DNA from: Culex pipiens pallens
Lineage: Eukaryota; Arthropoda; Insecta; Diptera; Culicidae
Length of the DNA stretch: 64,000 bases
NCBI RefSeq assembly: GCF_016801865.2
Contig: NC_068937.1
Location: forward strand, 95,998,500-96,062,499
Direction of reading: 5' to 3'
Part shown: positions 10,700 to 22,459 of the stretch, piece after piece
Layout: each line of letters opens with the position of its first letter
How positions within the stretch are numbered: position 1 is the first letter of the stretch
The notes under the pieces: generated by a model
What the model was told of the DNA's origin: nothing
The model's input: the letters and a program-made list of their open reading frames with translations, nothing else
Databases searched by the model: none
Translations under genes and position numbers: made by a program

Positions 10700-11720
10700 A
10701 TTGAATGTTTTATGTTGAATGCGACCATTTTTCATAGAACACTAACAATGTAGCATATATAATAATACCACAATTATCTATCAATTGATTGTTCATGGTT
10801 CACCGAAAATTAGTAACCGTTCTCTGTTGCCCGAATTCAATTGTGCTAAAATTCCTATTCAACCAATAAACCAATTTCGTAACAATTTAATCCTCTTTCC
10901 AACAGATACAATAAACCACCCACAGCACCCGTTGACCCGATGAAATGTTCACCGAACAGCAAATTACTTCGAATTGTGAGTGGGCGCCTAAATTTAGGCA
11001 CCACAACTTCCTCCTTCCCTCACTCTCATACCATCGATGCGCCTGCAAGTATGTGACCGAGCGTCCGTAATTCCGTATTTCCCACACACACAAACACCAG
11101 AAAAGATGAATGGGTTAATTGCAACAATTTGGTACGGCGTGCACGCGCCAGATAAAATTATATTTCAATTAATGATTTATGTTGCGAGAACGCGTTGGCA
11201 ATTCCGTCGTCCCACAGAACTCTCCCCTCCTGGAGGAACAAATTTCCCGTCAGATGGCAGCACTGTCGGGGGAGAAGTAAGAAAGTGTGAACATGATGTC
11301 AACAAAATTATCGAAACCATTAAAAACAGCACGCTCACAACATTGACGCGCCTGGTTGTATGCAATCCATTCACCCAGAGCAGAGCAGCAAAAAAATAAA
11401 AATAAAAAAAAGTTGCATACTTTCGGGAGCGTTGCCAAATAAACACCAACCAGAGAGCAGCACCATCGCGTCGCAACACGGGGGGACCACGCAAACTTAT
11501 CGGTGCCACATTGCAATTAATTTTGCGGAACATTCCGTCGTCATTTTCAGAGAGTTTTAATTTAATTAAAACCCTGTTTAACACGCAATTAAGAATGGGT
11601 GGGCTCGAACATGCATAATTATAATTGATTGGCAATTTTAAATGGCCGGGGGAGGAACAATACGCAACGCGCGCTTTGGTGCTGCTCGAGGGGGAGATTT
11701 GGTTCCGGGAATGGAACACA
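10700..11720. other. Unique intergenic DNA, no gene supported
   Basis: Mixed-composition sequence with many TAATTA/AATTAAT motifs (for example near 11,165, 11,510 and 11,620). A 180-aa minus-strand frame (11,177-11,719) has no domain, no splice support and irregular composition, so I do not call it. The region could be cis-regulatory. Confidence 0.4.
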
Positions 11721-11825
11721 TCATGTACTTATGGAAGGCAAACAATGTAATTTTTAAATCGACCTTTCTTTTATCCTTCGCGGGATTTATTGTACAGGTT
11801 AATTGGACAAGTTCACGAATGGCGC

Positions 11826-11922
11826 AATACGATTATATTCTTTTGAAAAAAAAAATTAAAAAATATATTATATTATAAAAAACGATTATACTCTTTTGAA
11901 AAAAAAAAATAAAAAAACTTTT
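11826..11922. repeat. Short direct repeat with A-runs
   Basis: ACGATTATA(T/C)TCTTTTGAAAAAAAAAA occurs twice in tandem (about 11,828 and 11,881), separated by an AT run. Confidence 0.6.
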
Positions 11923-12286
11923 AAATTTCAAGCAAAGGTACAATTGTATTGTCTAAAGTTCTAGTATTTGTAGAATTCAAGATTTCAAGCAAAACAATGT
12001 AAAAGGACCGTAGAGAATTTGTAAACAGCAAACAATGCATTACGCTGTTACCAGTTGTAAAATTCACAATCTTCATAAAAAAAATGGTACACGGAGAGAC
12101 CGGCCGGGGCAAATCTAAGAAAATCTTGGTTAATTTAACTAAAAGTATGGGTTAATTTTTTACACAGCTTTTTTTCAACAATCGATTGTTGATTTTGTTA
12201 ACCTGAAATTGCTGACCACCAGTAACTAAAATTAACTAAAAAAATAGTTGGAATTGCCATTTTTGTTGGTTAAATGGCCGAAAAAA

Positions 12287-12310
12287 ATTCTAGCAGTCGA
12301 CTGCTAGAAT
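12287..12310. other. 24-bp perfect palindrome
   Basis: ATTCTAGCAGTC followed at once by its exact reverse complement, in a (A)n...(T)n context. No spacer. Confidence 0.85.
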
Positions 12311-13026
12311 ATTTTTTTCAGAAAATTTACTAAAAATTTCTTGTTTTCAGCGGAAATATTGTGGAATATTCTGTTAAAAACTGGCTGGGACATATTTTTT
12401 AACTATTTTTCAACAATTTTTTTTCGTTGTATCAACCGAAATATTTTTGCATGAAGAAAATTATTAGTGGTTTATAACAAAACATTTCTTAATTAGACAT
12501 AATTCATGTTAGTGTTGATATATTTTTTCTTTAATTATCTAACTATATAGGCTGTGCCGAATTTCTAGCTATATTTCAACCAATGTCTTACTTGAATACA
12601 GAAAAATATTCGTACATGTAGTCAATAATTAGCTGTTGTTAGCAATATTTTTATTGAATTTGCAGTAAATTTTGTAATAATGCCTCAAAATTAATGATGA
12701 TTTTTTTTAATTTCGCATTTATTCTGCCTAAAAATTTAAAGTTTTGTACTGATTTGTTTTTTTTTACATTAAGTTGTTAAATTACTGTTAAAAAGCATCA
12801 AAACAAAAATTTTTTTTAACTGTTGTTAAAAAACATGTAAAGTTTGACAAATGTTTTAAAAATTACGCTGCATTAATTTAAAAAAAATAATAAAAAAGCG
12901 TATTACAAATTTCTCGTAAATTCCTTAAAAATAGAAACCGAGCAAAATTTTCACCAAGTTTTAAGCTTATATTTTTATTATGTTGTATAAAATTAAGTGT
13001 TGTACTCACTTACCATCACTGTGAAA

Positions 13027-13104
13027 TCTCGATTAAATTTTCAAAAGGCCCTATCTGCATAGGAAACCCATGAGGGATAGGTTGTTTTGAAAATTTAATC
13101 TAGA
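13027..13104. mobile_element. 78-bp palindromic MITE, copy 1
   Basis: TCTCGATTAAATTTTCAAAA is mirrored by TTTTGAAAATTTAATCTAGA, with GGCCCTATC/GATAGGTTG as the inner stem. It is base-for-base identical to 16,031-16,108. Confidence 0.85.
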
Positions 13105-14446
13105 AATCATCCGATAAGTCATCATCATCTACAACGGTCTCAGGTTTAGTTATTTTTCTTGTGGTGGGACACAGAATTTTCAAAGTGAACCTTTTGCTGC
13201 AAATAGACATGTGAAATTTGTTAGTAATTTAATACAAAATTCTTAATTTCGATATAAACTGAAAAAAGGAACGTAAACAAATGTAATTATAATGAGGAAA
13301 GAAGAAATATCAATAATGCTACTTACCAAGCTTGCATTAATTTAACAATTACTGCAGTGAAAGTGTGTTCACTGCATTTGATTCAATTTATTCAACGTAC
13401 TCCGATTCCTGAAAAAATATTATGAGTTTAACTTATCAGTTTATTGAGCAGTCATCACTATTTTTATGTTGTCATGTGTACGCATTTCTATGTATTTTAT
13501 AATTGATGATTCTGAAAAAAAGAATGGTTCATTAAGATTTTATCCGTCGTAAGCACGAAGATTTTTAATGATTCAGTTTTCTAATAAGAATCACATAAGA
13601 TAAATCAATGTGCAAAAATAAACCCATACTTACTTGGATTAACCAACATTTTGTTAAATTTGCCCGGGCTGCTCTATCCGTTAAGAGTTGGCCCGAATCT
13701 CCCTTCTACTGCCCTCTCTTTCCATCAAACATTCTTATAACGTGTTCAACTCACTCGCATTACAGGTCCTCATGGCGAAGGTCGTCCTCTTGCTGTTCAT
13801 AGTTTATCACCTGCAAAGAAATCATCAACAAACCTACTCACCAATTCTACCCCCCCAGTTGCAACACTTTGATTTGCCACTTCAACATCAGCCAAATAGT
13901 GTAATTTTCACCTTTCACATCCTCTCACTTCATAATTAACAACACAAACTCAACAAATCGACCGCTCTCGTTCGAATCCTGACTTCAAATGACAGACGTA
14001 AACAAACCCAAGTTCATCTTTTAAATATTTAACCAATTGTTAATTATTTTCAACCAACAAAATTCTTGATTTTTCTAAAACCAAAGCTAACAGTCGAGCA
14101 CGTTCATTCGAGTTCAGGAAATCTGTTAGCTTTTTGCATTTAGCATTTTTAACAAACGGGTTACTGAATTTTGGTTATTTTAACTGAAAATTGGCAGTAA
14201 CAAGCAGTGCTGAAAATGTCAGGGGTCATGACTCGAAAATCGGCGACGCTGACACGAATTTTTGAGATCCATTCACTGAAATGCTAAACCGTGACATAAA
14301 CAAACCCGGCGCAGTCGTGAGTGCCCTAGATCATTGAGCAGCTGCAATGCGAGGCAGTAGTCGACCAACGCTCATTCGACGTTGCACGCACACACATAAA
14401 GAAACAAGTTTTTACACAAAAAGTTATGGTTGTTTTAAGTGTTTTG

Positions 14447-14680
14447 CACACAGAAAAAAAAATGATGGTAATATTCATCAGGAAATGGTGACAGATTTTG
14501 TGGCAAAAAAAATGATTAATTTTACCCCAGAAAATGATGAATTTCCATCAGTTTTTGATGAATATTCATCAGGTTCACATTTTTACACATTTTTTATGTA
14601 ATATTACTCAAAAAAAGAGTTAATATTCAACCTACCAAATTTTCAACATTCCAAAATTCAACTTTTTTTTTCTGTGCACA
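14447..14680. mobile_element. MITE with TGCACACAGA(A)n termini
   Basis: TGCACACAGAAAAAAAAATG at the left is mirrored by TTTTTTTTTCTGTGCACA at the right. It is the same family as 4,304-4,528 (shared GACAGATTTTGTG and CATCAGGTTCACATTTTTAC), nested in the 12.1-15.0-kb element. Confidence 0.75.
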
Positions 14681-15283
14681 GTATAGAACCATTCAATTGT
14701 TTAAAAATAGTCAAAATAGTGTTTAAAGAGGATTTTACGAGTCAGTCATATGACACGAATTGAGTGAGTGTAGCTCATTTTTTCACGTCTCTCATTCTCC
14801 AGCAGCCGACCGGCACGGGTCAGGCGGCAGGTGTTGAACAGACACAGTAGGCTTACAGTCACATGCTAGCAGTGAACTGACATTTTGGTTTGCTTCATGT
14901 GTACGTTTGGTTGGAAACTTTTTGCAGGCCTGGTAACAAGAACGTTTTGTTAAAATTTACTAAAGTAAAATCAACAATTTTAATTGTTAACATTTCTGGG
15001 CACAGTCTCTCCGTGAACAATTGTTTTTGTTTATGAGGGTTTTTTTTCCTATCAAAAAGGAGACTTCATGACTTTTTGCAAATTTTGAATTTTGGGACCA
15101 CTGATTGGGAAAAGACTTCAAACTTAGGGATGAATTTTTGTTTTTTTAACTTTTCCATCAAAATTATGAAAGTTTAGCTTGAAATTTTAAATTTGTTTTT
15201 TTTTCTGAGCCGTGTTTTGTTAGTTTTTTTGCCACTCAATTTGTGCGAATGTTAAAAAAAAAAACATACCACAAAAAATATCA

Positions 15284-15326
15284 GTTTAACATTATGGCTC
15301 CGGATATCCGAGCCGTATTGTTAAAC
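15284..15326. other. 43-bp near-perfect palindrome
   Basis: GTTTAAC...GGATATCC...GTTAAAC: the two halves are reverse complements with a few mismatches and no loop. Confidence 0.7.
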
Positions 15327-15584
15327 CAATTTCGGTAGATTTTCTTGAAATAATAAGAGCTGTCAAAAATCCACAAAAGCATTAAACAGTTGGAGTCAAA
15401 CCATCGGGGTTTGAGTGTACTGATTTAAGGTTTTGATGCGCTCTTTCGATGGTATTTTTGCCCGAAACCCGGAACTCAAAACCTGATTTTGAGAGCTCTT
15501 TTCCTGAATTACTTACGCGATGTCTGACACAATTTTTATATTTCTGATTTGTAGCCATGGGTCGGAAACGAGAGTTTTGTTTGG

Positions 15585-15930
15585 TTGACCATTCTGTGCA
15601 TTGCCCCGAAGTTTGGTTGTATTTGGTTGCCGGAGTCCCAAGTTATAATCACAAATGTTTACGGTAGCCGAGCTCGTTCCTGTGTCAAACGTGTTCTAAC
15701 CTGAAATCCCTTTGGCCAATTGTCGCACTTACATCAATTTTCAGGCTGTGTCAAGATAGCACGACAAGATTGAAACTTCTTTCATATGAAAAGTGACAAA
15801 AATGCACGGAATTTGAATATCTCAGGATTGAAATCGAATTTTTGGGATCTGTGAAGGTCAAAAGGTGAGGCATTATGAGCTGCACAAAATGGCGTTCTTG
15901 CACTTACGACAAGTTAGCACGACGGCGACA
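15585..15930 (-). repeat. Interspersed repeat, copy A
   Basis: Matches 25,385-25,690 in inverted orientation. Shared blocks include AAGTTATAATCACAAATGTTTACGGTAG, CATCAATTTTCAGGCTGTGTCAAGATAGC and GTGAAGGTCAAAAGGTGAGGC. There is no coding frame in common. Confidence 0.7.
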
Positions 15931-15954
15931 AAATGAAAGTTGATGTGAAAATTC

Positions 15955-16030
15955 TAGAGTTTTTTTTATAAGTTCCTATAAACACATGAAACACAATAGC
16001 TTTTAGGACCTTTAAAAGAAATTCTAGAAT
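15955..16030. mobile_element. Short MITE, CTAGAGTTTTTTT/AAATTCTAG ends
   Basis: The left end GAGTTTTTTTTATAAGTTCCTATAAAC and right end GCTTTTAGGACCTTTAAAAGAAATTCTAG belong to the family seen at 39,060 and 32,036. It directly abuts the identical MITE at 16,031. Confidence 0.6.
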
Positions 16031-16108
16031 TCTCGATTAAATTTTCAAAAGGCCCTATCTGCATAGGAAACCCATGAGGGATAGGTTGTTTTGAAAATTT
16101 AATCTAGA
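16031..16108. mobile_element. 78-bp palindromic MITE, copy 2
   Basis: Identical to 13,027-13,104 over all 78 bases. Confidence 0.85.
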
Positions 16109-16114
16109 ATTCAT

Positions 16115-17565
16115 GAATTAAGGGGTAACATATATGTAGAAAATCACAAAATTTCATGCTACAAAAAAATTATTAAATCCACCATAAACATGATTTTTAA
16201 TCACTCCTGAAGATATTTCATGATTAAACTCTGGGACGGGACGGCTGGATAGAGTCTTCTTTTTGAGTGTTTACGTTTGTATTCTTCTTCTGTTTTTTGC
16301 AAGAAAATTCGTGTTCGAAAACAAATATCAAGCAATCTGTGATTCAGATAGCTTGACAATTAAAATTTTCTTGATGATGTTTTTCAACTCAGTGCTCAAG
16401 CCTGCGGATGACTTTTTCTTTGGTTGAAATGTTGTTTAGTTTTTCCTCGCTGATTTTTTTTTGTTTTTGCTGTTAAAATTTGCGTGGGTGGAGAATCCTG
16501 AGTTTATGTTCCATCGTTTTACAGTGGATCCGTTCATAAGGAGCTGCAGGATACAAATTACTTGAAATGTTTGGCAAATCAAAGATGAGTCAAAAAATGT
16601 TCACTTCTTCAATTTTTAAAGTGTTTTTTTTATGAAAGATTTTTAATTTTCATTTAGATGTGAAAAATGCAATACGATTTAAATGCGTTTTCTTACTTCA
16701 ATCTAAAAAAAATCCTAAAGAATCTGCAAGTCATTAAATGGGAGGTGAGATTTTTTTTTCTTAGATCTGCTCCTGTCGTTGTTCCGTTACGCAAAGAAAG
16801 TAAATAAATCTTTCCCAGTTCTCCAAAGAGGAGCACGTCGAATTCAACGGCAGTTTTTACTCAACTTTAAAGAAAGTTAACATTCCATAGGTCGCACGCC
16901 CTAAGGTGTCAGAATCGAAAGAAATGGCTGGTAAAAGTTCAAATTTGTACCAATTCATTCACTTCAAAGAGCAAAAAAGGTTTGTTTTTCAATTTGTGGC
17001 AATGTGTTGAAATAAAAAAAGCGAAAAAATGGAATAGGCTAAACTGTGGCCATTATTTTTGCTTTTTTAATTCAGTTCTACGATGTTGTTTCTTCACGCC
17101 ACATTTTAATTTCATGGGAAGCACAGGTTTAATATTGTTCAATCTAGATCACATTTCTATGTAACGCGCAAAAAAAAATAACAAATGGGCAAAAGAATAG
17201 TCAGTTCATGAAATGTATTGTTTTTTTAAATGAAAATGCTGATAAGTCAACATTCGGTGTACGATAGAAATAAAAGCCTTTCAATTGAAAATATTCTAAT
17301 CAATCTATTAATGCAATTTACATTTATTTGTGAAATTGATTTAATTTTTTTTTATTTTTTTCAACTCAAATTACAATACTTCTCATTTTCTCCTCATAAG
17401 AAAAGAACTGGTTTAGGTTGACAGAAGCGGCCATGTTGAAAGTGGTTTAGTTTGACAATAGGTTTTTTTCTCTTTGTTTATCCCATCCCAGATTAAACTG
17501 AGTAAGAGACGATTTAAGCTAAACAATTTGCCATGCGCAAGCGAACTGTCAAACTTTGTGAGCGT
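16115..17565. other. AT-rich DNA, nothing supported
   Basis: No exon-like frame and no clear terminal repeats. Short open frames at 16,982-17,164 and 17,230-17,421 are AT-rich and carry no motif. Confidence 0.45.
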
Positions 17566-17568
17566 TTT

Positions 17569-18494
17569 GCCTTCCTCACTGAGGTAGGGCTATAATCCTG
17601 CTCTAAAATTGAACTTTTTATTTAAAGCTCGAAAACCCACCTTGATGTATACATATTGACTCAAAATCGAAAACTGAACAAATGTCTGTGTGTATGTGTG
17701 TGTGTGTATGTGTGTGTGTATGTGTGTGTGTATGTGACCAATAATGTCACGCAGTTTTCTCAGCACTGGCTGAACCGATTTTGACCAAACCAGTCGCATT
17801 CGACTTGGTTTAGGGTCCCATACGGTGCTATTGAATTGTTTGAAGTTTCGATAAGTAGTTCAAAAGTTATGTATAAAAATGTGTTTTCGCATAGTTTCAG
17901 AAGTTGAATAAATGGCAGTAAACTGAACCAAAAATCATCATGTTATACATCGTTAGTTAGGTAATTGAAAGACCTTTCCAACGAGTCCAAAACATTGATA
18001 ATCTGGCAACCCTGTCTCGAGTTATTACCACTTAAGTGATAATTATGTACTTTTTTGTAGCCGGATCTCACTTAAATGTATGTAAACAATGTCCGGATCC
18101 ATCATCTGACCCATCGTTGGGTAGGTAATCAAAACCCCTTTTCAACGAGTCTAAAACATTGACGATCTGGCAACCCTGTCTCGAGTTCTGACCACTTAAG
18201 TGATATTGATGTACTTTTTTTGTAGCCGGAAATCACTTAAATGTATGTAAACAACGTCCGGATCCATCATCCGACCCATCGTTGGTAAGGCAATCGAAAG
18301 ACTTTTCCAACGATTCTTAAACATTGAAGATCTAGCAACCCTGTCTCAAGCTATGAACACTTAAGATGCCACTTATGAGCCCTTGTGTGATATGTGTGTT
18401 TTTTGTATTCCGGAACTTAACGAAATCAGACGAAATTTGTGTCCAAACCCATCATATCACATATCACCCATTGTTGGAAAAGAGTGAGGAAGGC
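17569..18494 (+). mobile_element. GCCTTCCTCACT-family TIR element with internal tandem repeats
   Basis: The 12-bp ends GCCTTCCTCACT and AGTGAGGAAGGC are exact inverted copies. A (TG)n-rich tract lies near 17,690-17,735. Inside, a block of about 165-170 bp (AACGAGTC...AAAACATTGA..ATCTGGCAACCCTGTCTCGAG...ACCACTTAAGTGAT...) repeats in tandem three times (about 17,980, 18,145 and 18,310) with drift. No coding frame. Other copies are at 4,922-7,775 (interrupted) and 39,345-40,060 (diverged). Confidence 0.8.
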
Positions 18495-18546
18495 ACCAAC
18501 CAGATAGGTGGATTAAGTTAGTTTTTCTCTAAACACTGAGTTGATT

Positions 18547-19043
18547 AACGGGTGCCACGATTTCTCGAGATGGGATGTAGGGGAAATTCTCGTATGTTTG
18601 GCAGGTTAAGCACTCGCTCCTAACTCCATCCAATTTGCTGATTTTCACTATTTAAACAACTAATTTTGCAAAACTTTTGATAGAAACTGGCTTGCTCACT
18701 TCTTTTTGAGCTATTTATCACTCGAGTTCAGTTGAAAACGCTTTTAATTAGTTTTAATTGAATGTCAAAGTTCTGACCTGCCAACATTAGAGGCACGCTG
18801 GAATTAGATGCTGTTCCCCTACCAAATTTGGCTGAAATTTGAGGTGGCGATTTTTTAGTTAAATACAAAAATCCAAAACAGACGATTTTTTATTTCTAAA
18901 ACGAAAAAAATATTTTTATCTTTTTTTAATTAAACTTTTTGAAAATCGGCCTTCGTCATGCACACGGAACCGGTTTGACGAGCCTTCACCAAAATTTTGA
19001 GCCGATTTGGTCAAAGCAGTGTTGAGATATCATGGCACCCGTT
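18547..19043. mobile_element. TIR element, AACGGGTGCCA ends
   Basis: The left end AACGGGTGCCACGATTTCTCGAGA is mirrored at the right (reverse complement AACGGGTGCCATGATATCTCAACA). It contains a nested element at 18,578-18,821. Confidence 0.75.
18578..18821. mobile_element. Nested MITE, TAGGGGAA ends
   Basis: Begins TAGGGGAAATTCTCG and ends with the inverted TTCCCCTA. Its inner block (CTTGCTCACTT..TTTTGAGCTAT) recurs at about 29,850-29,880 in a second TAGGGGAA unit, so this is a family. Confidence 0.7.
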
Positions 19044-19049
19044 TTATGG

Positions 19050-20365
19050 CCGTATTTTAAGCCCCCGGGAATTGGTAGCACGATTTTATTCGGAAAGGTA
19101 TTCACGGAGACTCGGTAAAGCTTATTTTGGAAAAATGGCTCCCGGAGATATGGCATAGATTCTTTAAACCTATGTTGTAATATTTTCTTCTATGGATGAT
19201 TTTTTTAGTATGTTAGAATCTGTGGACCCAGATGCTTGCCCATTCGACTTTATGACCAATTTCCGATACGTTTACACCGATTAGAGCATCCTGCTGATAA
19301 GCGTGTCACACAAACGTCGACGGAACACAACAATAATCGTCGCGATGCTGGTTGCCTGGCCACCCCTCGGGGCGTAATCGCGGAACTTCAACGAGATCGT
19401 TCTGGTCTTTTTGCGCTTGGTCGAACGGTGGTCCAATCCGGAAGAGGACGCTGAGCTGTAAAACGAGACAGAAAAACTATCACGACCAAACACCCAACGC
19501 CCTAATGGTCGACTCTATTGCTAGCGGTGCTGTCCCCGTCGGTTCCGATCTAAATTGAATTTAATTTTCCAATTTTGTAGAGTGGATTTCTTTTCTTATT
19601 GCAAAACTGGGACCACCGATGCAACGATTTTGCACTGCAATGCAATCCGAATGGCAGCAGCAATATTGAATTTTGCGCAAAAAAAAAACGCCCCACAGTA
19701 AGGAAAGGCGAAATTGTCCCGATACACCCCACACAACAATACCCTTCCTCTATCGCAAATTTTCCCAATGATGGAATAAAATGCGAACCAACGACGGCAA
19801 CGATTTCCGTTTCTCCGGAATTGCTGCTGCACACAATTCCTGGCCGGGTCCAGGTCCGAGAGCAGAACAATTCCAGTCAACTGCAGCTGGTTTAATTTCC
19901 GCTCCGGTCCACCCTGGGAATGTTGGGGAAACTTTTCGGGTGGAGAAATTTTTAGTGGTTTCCAAACTGTCCTTGCGTGTTTTACCTATAATGGGACCAG
20001 TGGGCCAGTTTTAACGGAAGGGGGAAATTGCAATAAAAGTAGCATTTTGCAAGCGAGCAGCAATGTTTTGGGAGGAAAAAAGAAATAAAACTAGACACCA
20101 ATCGGAAATTGATTTCGACGGTTTTCGGAATGATTACACTACTGGTGCTGCTTTTCCTCGGGATTTGGAGCAATTTCCGAACATGAGCTCCACTTTGTAA
20201 CTTTAGTGATGCTAACTAAGTGGAGTTTGTAGAACGGAGGTCATGCAATTTGCTCAGTTTATTAGTAATATTATCTTCTAAGAATTTTAATCATTAAGAT
20301 CTTGACTTTTCAGAAAAAAAGAAAACAAAACAAAACCTTGTTTTTTATTTCACTTTTTATTAGTA
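19050..20365. other. Unique, moderately GC-rich DNA; no gene supported
   Basis: Several overlapping frames at 19,236-20,014 lie on both strands, but none has consistent codon bias or splice signals. It may be regulatory or a remnant. Confidence 0.4.
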
Positions 20366-20368
20366 AAT

Positions 20369-20835
20369 GGGTAATTCTCATCCCAACCCACACGAAATCG
20401 GGAAAAGTTGCCCCGACCTCTCTTCGATTAGCGTGAAACTTTGTCCCTGATCACGAATCCGAGGTCCGTTTTTTGATATCTCGTGACGGAGGGGCGGTAC
20501 GACCCCTACCATTTTTGAACATGCGAAAAAAGACGTGTTTTTCAATAATTTGCAGCCTGAAACGGTGATGAGATGGAAATTTGGTGTCAAAGGGACTTTT
20601 ATGTAAAATTGGACGCCCGATTTGATGGCGTACTCAAAATTCCGAAAATACGTATTTTTCATCTTTAAAAAACACTAAAAAAGTTTTTAAATCTCTGCAA
20701 TTTTCCGTAACTTAACTGTTGAAAAACGGACCTCGAATTCGTGATCAGGGACAAAAGTTACCCTAAAGGACAAAGTTTCACGAAAATCGAAGAGGGGTCG
20801 GGGCAACTGCTGTGTGAGTTGGTGGACAATTACCC
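20369..20835. mobile_element. Culex-type MITE, GGGTAATTCTC ends
   Basis: The left end GGGTAATTCTCATCCCAACCCACACG and right end (reverse complement) GGGTAATTGTCCACCAACTCACACA are followed on both sides by inverted copies of TTGCCCCGACC...CTTCGAT, CGTGAAACTTTGTCC, CCCTGATCACGAAT and CGAGGTCCGTTTTT. AAAT flanks both sides. I recall this as a very common Culex repeat. A related unit is at 27,290. Confidence 0.85.
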
Positions 20836-20854
20836 AAATGTAGAATGTGTCTGC

Positions 20855-21075
20855 CTGTGTGGATCAATCGGACCGCGCGCTGGACTCACAATCCAGAGGT
20901 CGCTGGTTCGAATCCCAAGGCGGACGCAAAAAAATTCTAAGTGTAAATATAGGTATTTGGTGCCCTCTCCCCGTGCCATACCTTCACACTTAGGAGACCC
21001 GGGAGACGGAGTCTTGTCGCAAAAAGAACGATACACACCTGTGGAACCGTTGACGAAACCGAAAAAAAAAATTAC
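20855..21075 (+). mobile_element. tRNA-derived SINE
   Basis: The head is tRNA-like: anticodon stem-loop CTGGA-CTCACAA-TCCAG (anticodon CAC, Val-like) and B-box GGTTCGAATCC at about 20,906-20,920. A roughly 140-bp body follows (AAATATAGGTATTTGG...GAGACCCGGGAGACGGAG) and an A-rich end (CGAAACCGAAAAAAAAA). There is no CCA-ready acceptor stem, so it is not a functional tRNA. Confidence 0.75.
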
Positions 21076-21445
21076 ATTTCTTTCCATATTTGTTTTCAAA
21101 AGCTTGGAAAATTCATACAATTTTTTAGACTTTGTTTATTGGTGTGCTGATTGCTTGCCTTTCGAAGTTAAATTTAGTGAAAAGGGAGTTTCATCAGGAT
21201 CACCTAAAAAGCCTTTTTTTCAACGGAAGATATCTTGAAAACAATTGGGTGTAATTTCAATGTTAAATAATGAAACCTTTTAAAAATTTAATTGAGATAA
21301 TTCCAGAGTTTTTTAAACAAGTCTATAATTTTAAATTTTCCTTTAAAAATGTTTTAGGTCACATAATTTCTGTTGAAAAAACTTCTTAGAAGCTGTAATT
21401 GCGTTGCGTTAAAAAAGAGGTTCGCATTGGAAAAAAACATGTTTT

Positions 21446-22447
21446 GCCTTTCTTACTAAAGAAAGGTATAGGTTTTACTTTAAGGCTGGACGTCATTTCC
21501 ATCTTCGTAAATATGTCGATTCAGCATGAATTTTAATCGGAAAAATCGTCAAAAATCACAAAAATCACCAAGTCGACAAGTTGTCAAGTTGAGCTTCGAA
21601 TACTGGCGCGAGAATGCTGGCGCATATATTTTGTGGCTCGACTTATACTCGTTTGTAGTTGCTTGTCTACCGATGTTTCCTACAACATGTAAGATATCGT
21701 AGCTTTTCGGTGTCCGTTTTTGCATAACTGTCCAATGTTTATGCAAAAACTTTTGTGACATAGGACATTCATCCGGCTACAATCAATCTGTTTCCCGTGC
21801 GCTCCTAAAATCGCCTTAAAGTAGACTTAATTTTTTCGTGATTTCGTAAGTTTATTTGACAGGGTTTATTGGATTCCAATAGGAGCTTTCTAAGCTTTTC
21901 ATCGTTTATATCGTTTTCAAAGTTTTCAATGCTGGCGACGCCAATGGTTTTCTACCTAAGGTACCGTAAACTGGGGTGACTTTGATAGCCCGGGGTGACA
22001 TTGATAGAAATTTGATTGGGATTTTGATACATTCAATGTAACAGTCACATTTTCGCATATATGATCGATAATAAGCTATCCCTTAATGCTTACATACTCA
22101 AAATTCTCAAAAGTGTTTGGATATCAATTTGACGGGCATTTGAAAAACCTATCAAAGTCACCCCGGGCTATCAAAGTCACCCCAGTTTACGGTACTCGCG
22201 ATTGAGTGTGTAGTGGTGCGGTTGTAAAAATAGCTATGGGAGCACCATGCTAAGAAGGTTTGGTACTCCGGGACCCTCTGGGATGGGACATTGTATTTCC
22301 ACGAATGCCCTGGACACTATTTGCCGTGGTTATAGCGCCACAACTCGCTCATAAGACTTTCTTTTGTGCTGACGTTATAAATAAACAAAGTCGATGTTAT
22401 GAATTGAAAGAAGTTCTACCATTGATATATTATTTAGTAAGAAAGGC
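21446..22447. mobile_element. TIR element, GCCTTTCTTACTAAA ends
   Basis: The left GCCTTTCTTACTAAAG and the inverted right TTTAGTAAGAAAGGC form the ends. The interior is non-coding and is interrupted by the MITE at 21,962-22,194. The ends resemble those of the GCCTTCCTCACT family, so the two may be related. Confidence 0.8.
21962..22194. mobile_element. MITE, TACCGTAAACTGGGGTGAC ends
   Basis: About 40 bp at each end are inverted copies (TACCGTAAACTGGGGTGACT, then TTGATAGCCCGGGGTGAC). It is nested within the 21.4-22.4-kb element. Confidence 0.9.
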
Positions 22448-22459
22448 TCCATCTCACCC

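Larger units (their letters stand above)
12090..15015. mobile_element. 2.9-kb TIR element, CACGGAGAGAC termini
   Basis: The left end is CACGGAGAGACCGGCCGGGGC and the right end (reverse complement) is CACGGAGAGACTGTGCCCAG; both continue into TTAA-rich subterminal sequence. The interior is AT-rich and non-coding, and it contains nested elements at 13,027-13,104 and 14,447-14,680 as well as a 24-bp perfect palindrome at 12,287-12,310. No transposase is seen. Confidence 0.65.

Noticed and set aside
11177..11719. 180-aa minus-strand frame
   Set aside because: No domain, no splice or start context, and irregular composition.
20860..20935. Functional tRNA-Val gene
   Set aside because: The anticodon arm and B-box are good, but the acceptor stem does not pair and the unit continues into a SINE body with an A-rich end.
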